Assembly: GCA_902797515.1 (NCBI GenBank)
Contig: CADBSX010000062.1
Span: 1 to 8,011 of the forward strand
Length of the DNA stretch: 8,011 nt
Direction of reading: 5' to 3'
Source: an uncultured Eubacteriales bacterium
GTDB lineage: Bacteria > Bacillota > Clostridia > Christensenellales > Borkfalkiaceae
The stretch's first letter is position 1; every line of letters begins with the position of its first letter. Below the pieces are notes generated by a model. It made no database searches. It saw only the letters and a program-made list of their open reading frames with translations, and was not told the origin of the DNA. Shown piece by piece: positions 1-5,081 of the stretch. Made by a program: the position numbers and the translations under genes.

Positions 1-990
1 CGCGATCATACCGGGGACGTTTTTATGGCATATCGTTATTCTCTTTCCGTCCCCCTTTTTTCCCGCGTCGAGATCGGGATAGTTCACCGAGTGCGCGATA
101 TTTCCGTTTTCGAGGAAGTCTTTGAGTTCTTCTATCGCCATGACCGCGCAGTTGTCTTCCGCCTCTTCGGTCGATGCGCCGAGGTGCGGGAAGATTATCG
201 TGTTCGGGAATTTCACCACGTTCGGATTGGCGAAATCGGTGACGTATTTTCCGAGTTTTCCCGAAGAAAGAGCGGCGAGCGCCGCGTCCTCGTCAACGAG
301 GCTATCCCTTGAAAAATTCACGAGTACCGCGCCTTTTTTCGCCGCCGAGATAACGTCGGCGTTTATCATTTTCGCGGTCTTTTCGCTCGCGGGAACGTGA
401 ACTGTTATAAAGTCGGCGTTTTTCACGGCGTCGGTCAGTTTTTCGCGGTAATCGACGCTCTTATCGAGGTGCATCGCGTTTAAAAGCGAGAGATAGGGAT
501 CGTAACCGACGACTTTCATACCGAGTTTTATCGCGGCGTTGGCGACTAAAACGCCGATAGTGCCGAGACCTACGACCGCTATCGTCTTTCCCTTTATTTC
601 CGTACCGGCGAATTTCGCTTTGGCTTTTTCGGCGTCTTTCGCGATATTTCCGTTTTCCGCGTTGTCTTTTATCCACTTATTTCCGCCTATCACGTCGCGG
701 CAGGAAAGGAGCAGGGCGCAGATAACGAGTTCTTTGACGGCGTTGGCGTTCGCCCCGGGCGTATTGAATACGACTACGCCCTGTTTCGCGTAAGCGTCGA
801 GCGGAATATTGTTCACTCCCGCGCCCGCCCTCGCGACGGCGAGTACGTTTTCGCCAAGCGGCATTTCGAGCATATTTGCGGAGCGGACGAGCACGCAGTC
901 CGCGTCGTTCAGGTTATCGACCGTTCCGTCGGGGGCTTTAAGTCCTTTCAGGGCGGTTTTTGATATATTGTTCAGTAAATAGGCTTTCAT
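1..990 (-). CDS. serA: D-3-phosphoglycerate dehydrogenase, short ACT-domain type (3' end beyond window)
   Basis: This enzyme oxidises 3-phosphoglycerate to 3-phosphohydroxypyruvate with NAD+, the first step of cytosolic serine synthesis. I translated 330 codons from the ATG at 988-990 without a stop. Residues 1-100 form the first half of the substrate domain (ARAGAGVNNIPLD near 53). The Rossmann motif GLGTIG is at 141-146, with D164 as the expected NAD-ribose acidic residue. The catalytic Arg is R228 (NFSRDS) and the catalytic His is H269 (FPHLGAST). Residues 317-330 (RITICHKNVPGMIA) start a C-terminal ACT domain, so about 55-60 residues are missing if the family length of roughly 385-390 holds. 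The usual DVFxxEP segment with the active-site Glu reads TDFANPN at 251-257. From memory this substitution is typical of the clostridial subfamily. The gene follows serC by four bases and is surely co-transcribed. Assignment is firm; the fate of the catalytic Glu is inference. Confidence 0.95.
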   Translation of the reverse strand, partial: MKAYLLNNISKTALKGLKAPDGTVDNLNDADCVLVRSANMLEMPLGENVLAVARAGAGVNNIPLDAYAKQGVVVFNTPGANANAVKELVICALLLSCRDVIGGNKWIKDNAENGNIAKDAEKAKAKFAGTEIKGKTIAVVGLGTIGVLVANAAIKLGMKVVGYDPYLSLLNAMHLDKSVDYREKLTDAVKNADFITVHVPASEKTAKMINADVISAAKKGAVLVNFSRDSLVDEDAALAALSSGKLGKYVTDFANPNVVKFPNTIIFPHLGASTEEAEDNCAVMAIEELKDFLENGNIAHSVNYPDLDAGKKGDGKRITICHKNVPGMIA

Positions 991-994
991 TTTT

Positions 995-2092
995 TCACCT
1001 CGCGTTTTCCTTCTCGAATTTTTCCATAAAGCGGACGAGAGATATTACGCCCTCTTTCGGCATCGCGTTGTAAATTGACGCTCGCATTCCGCCGACGATC
1101 CTGTGCCCCTTTATCGAGATTATACCGTGATCTTTCGCCTCCGCGACGAATTTCGCGTCGAGTTCGGGATCGCCCGTCTTGAAAACGACGTTCATTATCG
1201 ACCGCGACGACTTTTCCACTCCGTTTACGAAGAGTTTCGACGAGTCGAGACAGTCGTAGAGTATCTTCGCTTTTTCCTCGTTCCTCTTTTGCATTTCTTC
1301 AAGCCCGCCGATGGATTTTATCCATTTGAACACCTTGCCGCAGATATATATCGACCAGCAGTTCGGAGTGTTGTAAAGACTTCCGCTGTCCGAGTAAGTT
1401 TTCCAGCGCAGCATCGTCGGCGTAGGGAATTGAAGTTCTTCCGCGTCCTTTATAAGGTCGCCTCTCGCTATTATTATCGCCATGCCCGCGGGACCTACGT
1501 TTTTCTGAACGCCCGCGTAGATAACGCCGTAATCGGAAACGTTCACGGGCTTACTCAAAAAACAGGACGACTGATCGGAAACGAGCGGCTTTCCCTTCGT
1601 ATTCGGGATATTTTTAAAAGTCGTTCCGAATATCGTGTTGTTTTCGCATATGTACACGTAATCGTCCTTTTCGTCTATCGGAAGATCGGAACAGTCGGGG
1701 ATATACGTGTAATTTCGGTCTTTCGACGAGGCGACTATCCGTACTTTATCGCTGAAAATTTTCGCCTCTTCAAAAGCCTTTTTCGAGAAATTTCCCGTTT
1801 CGATATAAGCGGCTTGCTTATTTTCCGACATCAGATTCATAGGCACGGCGGCGAACTGAGTGGTCGCCCCGCCCTGCGCGAAGAGCACTTTGTAATCGTC
1901 GGGAATAGACATAAGTTCTCTCAAATCCTTTTCGGCGTCGGTGATTATCTTCTCGAACGGTTTCGATCTGTGGCTCATTTCCATTACGGAAATTCCGGTG
2001 TCGGCGTAATCGAAAATTTCCTCTTGCGCCTCTTTGAGCACTTCTTCGGGAAGAACGGCGGGCCCCGCCGAGAAATTATAAACTCTTTTCAT
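995..2092 (-). CDS. serC: phosphoserine aminotransferase
   Basis: This PLP enzyme transfers an amino group from glutamate to 3-phosphohydroxypyruvate, giving phosphoserine, the step after SerA; it is cytosolic and normally a homodimer. The 365 residues match the usual family length of about 360. Visible hallmarks are the N-terminal NFSAGPAVLP (6-15), the HRSK phosphate-binding stretch (41-44), GGATTQF (74-80) that cradles the cofactor, D173 in VSDQSS for the pyridine nitrogen, and the Schiff-base lysine K197 in YAGVQKNVGPAG. The C-terminal RIVGGMRASIYNA (331-343) is also typical. The ATG at 2090-2092 is preceded by GAGGT with six bases of spacing and by a good promoter. Transcription order is serC then serA. 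I see no missing catalytic residue. Some organisms use SerC also in pyridoxal phosphate synthesis, but the serA partner points to serine here. Confidence 0.97.
   Translation of the reverse strand: MKRVYNFSAGPAVLPEEVLKEAQEEIFDYADTGISVMEMSHRSKPFEKIITDAEKDLRELMSIPDDYKVLFAQGGATTQFAAVPMNLMSENKQAAYIETGNFSKKAFEEAKIFSDKVRIVASSKDRNYTYIPDCSDLPIDEKDDYVYICENNTIFGTTFKNIPNTKGKPLVSDQSSCFLSKPVNVSDYGVIYAGVQKNVGPAGMAIIIARGDLIKDAEELQFPTPTMLRWKTYSDSGSLYNTPNCWSIYICGKVFKWIKSIGGLEEMQKRNEEKAKILYDCLDSSKLFVNGVEKSSRSIMNVVFKTGDPELDAKFVAEAKDHGIISIKGHRIVGGMRASIYNAMPKEGVISLVRFMEKFEKENAR
996..1001 (-). promoter_or_regulatory. serA ribosome binding site overlapping the serC stop
   Basis: The minus strand reads GAGGTG five bases before the serA ATG. 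The serC TGA stop (995-997) lies inside this site, so a ribosome terminating on serC sits directly on the serA Shine-Dalgarno sequence. This supports the chosen serA start and suggests translational coupling. Confidence 0.8.
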
Positions 2093-2122
2093 AGTCTGAC
2101 CTCTTTTTTAAGTATTTCGATT

Positions 2123-2151
2123 ATTATATATTAAAAAACGGAAAAGGTAAA
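2123..2151 (-). promoter_or_regulatory. sigma-A-type promoter of serC-serA
   Basis: On the minus strand TTTACC (2146-2151, four of six matches to the -35 consensus) is followed after exactly 17 bases by a perfect TATAAT (2123-2128). The predicted start is near 2116, giving a leader of about 24 nt with the GAGGT site at 2099-2103. The leader is too short for a T-box or riboswitch, so any control should act at transcription initiation. Confidence 0.75.
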
Positions 2152-2192
2152 GCGAAAAGGGCCTTTTTTCGGAAAAAAATCGGTCTTTTCGC
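2152..2192. repeat. 8-bp inverted repeat abutting the serC -35 box
   Basis: GCGAAAAG (2152-2159) is the exact reverse complement of CTTTTCGC (2185-2192), with 25 AT-rich bases between them. The near arm touches the serC -35 hexamer. It could be an operator or a second weak terminator hairpin for the upstream gene, but homopolymer runs make chance similarity plausible. Confidence 0.35.
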
Positions 2193-2234
2193 AAAAAAAT
2201 CCCGCCTCCGCCGCAAAATCGCGGCGGAGGCGGG
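2192..2234 (-). terminator. intrinsic terminator of the 2251-3189 gene
   Basis: A perfect 14-bp GC-rich stem (2201-2214 with 2221-2234) encloses a six-base loop. On the minus strand it is followed at once by A and seven T residues. It starts about 17 bases after the stop codon of the upstream minus-strand gene and separates it from serC-serA. Confidence 0.93.
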
Positions 2235-2250
2235 GCGTAAAACCGAAAAT

Positions 2251-3189
2251 TCAGAAATCCGACTTGTCGAGAAGTCTTATTTCGGTTATAAGACCTTTTT
2301 CGACGACCGTCTCGGCGTATTGAATTTTATCGCGGTACAGAAGAAGAACGGTATTTTCCGGCGCGAAATGCGGCGGGGGAAGAACGGCGGTGAATTTTCC
2401 GAGGAAGTCGGCGAGTTCGTCTCTTCTTCCGTAAAGTTTCGGGGAAAGAAAGGGCGCGAGATCGCCGTCTAACGCTATTTCCTCGAAAAACGCCAAGGGG
2501 ATAAGTTTTTCGGGAACGGAATACCGCCGTCTGTCGGACTTTACCGAATATCTTACGCAGGACACCGTATCCGCGAAATTCCAGACGCTTTCGACGGTGT
2601 GACCGAGCACGTCGTTTTTCTTTTCGTAAACGACGAGATTTCCTTTTTCGAAGTCGTAACCGTCGCACGCGTTTCTGAAAGCGACGGTCGGTTTGCCGAG
2701 GGAAACGTCGAAACCGACGACGAGCGTCCTTCCGCCCGTAAGGAAGGCGACCGCGTATTCTTTTCTTCCGCCCGCGACGCGAGTGAATTTCGCCTCTTCC
2801 ACCGCAAAAGGCGAATTTTCTTTTACGTCGTAACCGTTCAGAGAGAGTGAAAGTTTTATCCCGTTTTCGGAAACGACTTTAAATAGAGCCGTTCCCGCCG
2901 AGGTTTCGAGTTTGCCCGAGCCTATTTCCCTGTAATCGGTGACGAGCCGCCTCGGGAAAGTCGGGATGATAAGAAAGCCGCCGAAAATATCGAACACGCG
3001 CGCGTCCTTCGTGCCTTTCGGCTCTTTTCCGATTATAATGCAGACCGACGAGTACGAGGAATCGAGCGGCTCGAATTCAAGAAAACCGCCGTCCGTTTCG
3101 AGTATTTTGTAGTTTTCGCTCGCCCGTCCGACGTATTTTCCGTCGAGTTTTACCGCGCAGGGCGTTCCGCTCAATATATATATCGTCAT
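2251..3189 (-). CDS. uncharacterised beta-rich soluble protein
   Basis: I do not recognise a named family for these 312 residues. There is no signal peptide or membrane segment, so the product is probably cytosolic. The sequence is dominated by short beta-strand-like runs. Residues 11-26 (CAVKLDGKYVGRASEN) resemble a PEGA-type beta-hairpin, with a DGKYVG turn. A basic patch SDRRRYSVPEK lies at 218-228. The last 60 residues alternate a helix (ELADFLGKF) with strands (TVLLLY, GLITEIRLL), which may be a small alpha+beta domain. The ATG at 3187-3189 is the only reasonable start in frame, since an in-frame stop lies upstream and no other start codon comes between. It has no convincing Shine-Dalgarno site, only GGGG about 13 bases upstream. 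It is divergent from the regulator-like gene at 3289 and has its own terminator, so it is not part of the serine operon. That this is a real gene is well supported; the function is unknown. Confidence 0.8.
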   Translation of the reverse strand: MTIYILSGTPCAVKLDGKYVGRASENYKILETDGGFLEFEPLDSSYSSVCIIIGKEPKGTKDARVFDIFGGFLIIPTFPRRLVTDYREIGSGKLETSAGTALFKVVSENGIKLSLSLNGYDVKENSPFAVEEAKFTRVAGGRKEYAVAFLTGGRTLVVGFDVSLGKPTVAFRNACDGYDFEKGNLVVYEKKNDVLGHTVESVWNFADTVSCVRYSVKSDRRRYSVPEKLIPLAFFEEIALDGDLAPFLSPKLYGRRDELADFLGKFTAVLPPPHFAPENTVLLLYRDKIQYAETVVEKGLITEIRLLDKSDF

Positions 3190-3204
3190 ACAAAGACAAA
3201 ATCC

Positions 3205-3217
3205 CCGTAAAATTGTA
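3205..3217 (-). promoter_or_regulatory. weak candidate promoter of the 2251-3189 gene
   Basis: A TACAAT -10-like box (3212-3217, minus strand) would place the start near 3205 and give a leader of about 16 nt beginning with G residues. No good -35 box is found at 16-18 bases, so an activator would be needed if this is the true promoter. The palindrome TTCCGGAA (3218-3225) lies directly upstream of the box. Confidence 0.3.
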
Positions 3218-3288
3218 TTCCGGAAAGTACGGTAATATGTATTTTAATTTTCAAAACCGTCAATAATCGTAGGCGGAGGCAAGAAAAA

Positions 3289-3978
3289 ATGAGTTATATA
3301 AGAGAAGAACAGAGCAAAATGCTCGTAAAAGAGGCGGAAAAGGCGAAAGCGGAAGGAAGAAGTTTAAGCAAAGTTTTCGAGTGCGTCGCCGAAAAGACGG
3401 GCAGGAAAAAGGGGAGCGTAAGGAACGAGTATTATTCCATACTCAAAAAAGCCGAGAAAAACGCCGAATTCCGTAAAATGATGTGCGTCGGAGATCTGAA
3501 AACCGAAAAGATAATAGAATTCGAGAAAGCAGAGGCGCGTTCGCTCGTCAAAAAGATCCTTATAGGCGCGACTTTCGGGAAATCGGTAAGGCGCGCGATA
3601 TCCGAACTCACGGGCGATCCTAAAACGGCTTTGAGGTATCAGAACAAATACCGCAATATGATCAAGCACAAAAGACGGGAAGTCGAAGAGATACTCGGCG
3701 AGATAGAAAAGACTTACGGACGGGCGTACGATCCTTACAGGGGAACAAGCGGCGACGAAACGCTCGAAAAACTGAAAAGCGAAATAAACGGATTATACGC
3801 GAGGATAAGCGAACACGCGAGGAAGGAAAACGAAAGGCTGAAAAACTCGGTGCGCGAACTCAAAGCGGAAAACGAGCGGCTGAAAAACCGCCTTTCGGAA
3901 TACGCGAAAACGGATAAGAGCGTTCAAAACTATTTTGAAAAAACTTTTATTACGACCGAGAAAAGGGGAAATGACTGA
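3289..3978 (+). CDS. putative DNA-binding protein: two tandem HTH/Myb-like repeats plus coiled coil
   Basis: I do not recognise a named family for these 229 residues, but the architecture is readable. Repeat 1 (about 11-52) and repeat 2 (about 85-125) both read LVK, eight residues, G-[RK]-S-[LV], then a second helix ending N-x-Y. The segment FECVAEKTGRKKGSVRNEYY (30-49) resembles the Myb/RsfA-like pattern in which a helix is followed by a basic recognition helix. Residues 158-206 form a heptad-patterned coiled coil with ENERLKN at 180-186 and again at 194-200, and N195 at a core position as in leucine zippers. The protein is highly charged, has no membrane segment and is probably cytosolic. 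GGAGG (3275-3279) precedes the ATG by nine bases. It is divergent from the 2251-3189 gene with 99 bases between them, a common layout for a regulator and its target. DNA binding is inferred from pattern only. A structural or nucleoid-type role is the main alternative. Confidence 0.8.
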   Translation: MSYIREEQSKMLVKEAEKAKAEGRSLSKVFECVAEKTGRKKGSVRNEYYSILKKAEKNAEFRKMMCVGDLKTEKIIEFEKAEARSLVKKILIGATFGKSVRRAISELTGDPKTALRYQNKYRNMIKHKRREVEEILGEIEKTYGRAYDPYRGTSGDETLEKLKSEINGLYARISEHARKENERLKNSVRELKAENERLKNRLSEYAKTDKSVQNYFEKTFITTEKRGND

Positions 3979-3994
3979 AAATCGGATAAAACGA

Positions 3995-4023
3995 TTGCAA
4001 AAATAGTTTATATTTGATATAAT
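3995..4023 (+). promoter_or_regulatory. extended -10 promoter of the membrane protein gene
   Basis: TTGCAA (3995-4000, four of six matches) is followed after exactly 17 bases by a perfect TATAAT (4018-4023). A TG one base upstream of the -10 makes it an extended -10 element. The predicted start near 4030 gives a 29-nt leader containing GAGG (4049-4052), six bases before the ATG. The gene can therefore be expressed independently of the regulator-like gene just upstream. Confidence 0.8.
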
Positions 4024-4058
4024 AAATCCGAACGGTAAAAAACACCGCGAGGTTTGGT

Positions 4059-4988
4059 ATGAGATTTAAAAACGCGCTTAAAATCGCTTTCGGCAATTAC
4101 GCGCTCGTATTCAAAGACTTATTATATAAACTTATTTTCTTCGCGATTTTTTCGGTCGTGATAGGCGTTATATTCGAGGTCGGTTTCCGCCCCGTATATA
4201 ACCTTGCCGCAGATTTTTTGAGCGACGGCTTTTCCGTATTCGGCGCGTTCGTCACGGGAAAAGAGGTGAACGCGGCCGTCCTTTCCGAAGACCTTACCGA
4301 GATAATGGACTACCTCTCTTCGCACACGGGCGGGCTTGTCGCGTCCGTCGCGGTCGCCGTGTTCGCTTTTTACGTTTTGAGGTTTTTCACGGGGATAAGC
4401 GACTGCGTCGTAATGATCTCCGTCAACGGGCATATGACGAGTTTGTCGCATAGGCCCTATCTCGCCCTTCTTTTCGAGAACTTAAAGCACGTTATAAAAT
4501 ATCAACTTATCGAGGCTTTCACCGCGGTAATAGTGACGGGGGCGGCGGTCGCTCTCGCTTACGTGTTCATCGCGTTCACGTCCGCGTTCGGCGTTTTCCT
4601 CGCCGTCCTTTTCTCTATCGTGATACGCGGCTTTTACGTCACCGTGATGAGCCGACTTATGACGAATATAGTTATAGACAAAATGAAGTTTACGGACGCG
4701 GTGAAGAACTCTTTCGGCGGCGAAAAGACGTATTTCTGGAAGATGTTCGCGCAGTACGTGACGCTCACCGTCGTTTACGTTTACGCGATAGTTTCGGCGG
4801 CGGTGTTCACGGCTTTCGTTGGTGAATTTCTGCTAATACCGTTTTTCACTCTCCTTCTTGCGTGTATGCGGCAGGTCGATTATTTCACCGTATCGAAAAA
4901 GAAATACTTTATAGATTACGATACGATAATCGTTCCGAAGGAACTGCGCGAGAACGACGAAAAACTCTTGAACGACGTGGATATATAA
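4059..4988 (+). CDS. uncharacterised six-helix membrane protein with internal repeats
   Basis: No named family is recognised with confidence. The 309 residues contain about six hydrophobic helices (roughly 21-43, 92-113, 149-173, 176-197, 230-252, 254-271). Lys/Arg distribution puts the N-terminus, the 114-148 and 198-229 loops and the charged 30-residue C-terminal tail in the cytosol, with 44-91 outside. There is no cleavable signal peptide. Each helical hairpin is preceded by an amphipathic cytosolic segment. The first (1-20) and third (209-228) are clearly alike: MRFKNALKIAFG against MKFTDAVKNSFG, without gaps. This layout recalls small multi-spanning DUF975/YesL-like proteins, which is only a resemblance. 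I see no transporter ATP-binding motif or catalytic motif. The start is supported by GAGG at six-base spacing and a strong promoter. It is convergent with typA, with a hairpin between them. Confidence 0.85.
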   Translation: MRFKNALKIAFGNYALVFKDLLYKLIFFAIFSVVIGVIFEVGFRPVYNLAADFLSDGFSVFGAFVTGKEVNAAVLSEDLTEIMDYLSSHTGGLVASVAVAVFAFYVLRFFTGISDCVVMISVNGHMTSLSHRPYLALLFENLKHVIKYQLIEAFTAVIVTGAAVALAYVFIAFTSAFGVFLAVLFSIVIRGFYVTVMSRLMTNIVIDKMKFTDAVKNSFGGEKTYFWKMFAQYVTLTVVYVYAIVSAAVFTAFVGEFLLIPFFTLLLACMRQVDYFTVSKKKYFIDYDTIIVPKELRENDEKLLNDVDI

Positions 4989-5004
4989 TATAATGCAATG
5001 AATA

Positions 5005-5051
5005 TAAAGCGGCGGCTTTCGCGGAAATTTTCCGCGAAAGCCGCCGCTTTA
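5005..5051. terminator. bidirectional hairpin between convergent genes
   Basis: A stem of 22 perfect base pairs with a three-base loop (ATT, 5027-5029) lies 17 bases after the stop of the membrane protein gene and about 30 bases after the stop of typA on the other strand. The stem ends in AAA/TTT on both sides, so each strand has a short U-tract (UUUACAUA or UUUAUAUU). The tracts are weak, but position and symmetry fit a shared terminator. Confidence 0.75.
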
Positions 5052-5081
5052 CATATAGCCGAAACGGTTTTATCTTAAATA

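Noticed and set aside
25..793. Several short plus-strand frames at the left edge
   Set aside because: They are shadows of serA on the minus strand, whose 330 codons read cleanly with NAD-binding and catalytic motifs.
2093..2122. Possible serine T-box or riboswitch ahead of serC
   Set aside because: The promoter leaves only about 24 nt before the start codon, with no room for a structured leader.
1103..2134. 343-residue open frame on the plus strand opposite serC
   Set aside because: serC is unmistakable on the other strand. This frame is rich in Arg, Phe and Val with no motif, has no ribosome site, and arises from the symmetric CpG-rich codon use.
3239..3267. Possible promoter of the 3289 gene with AATAAT as -10 box
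   Set aside because: No acceptable -35 hexamer lies at 16-18 bases, so it cannot be told from chance in AT-rich DNA.
3979..3998. Possible terminator after the 3289-3978 gene (ATCG...CGAT)
   Set aside because: The stem is only four base pairs and has no U-tract; the short gap mainly holds the promoter of the next gene.
2192..5051. Shared GCGGCGG cores in the two terminators as a repeat family
   Set aside because: Only about seven bases are shared and the rest of the stems differ; GC-rich stems will share such words by chance.
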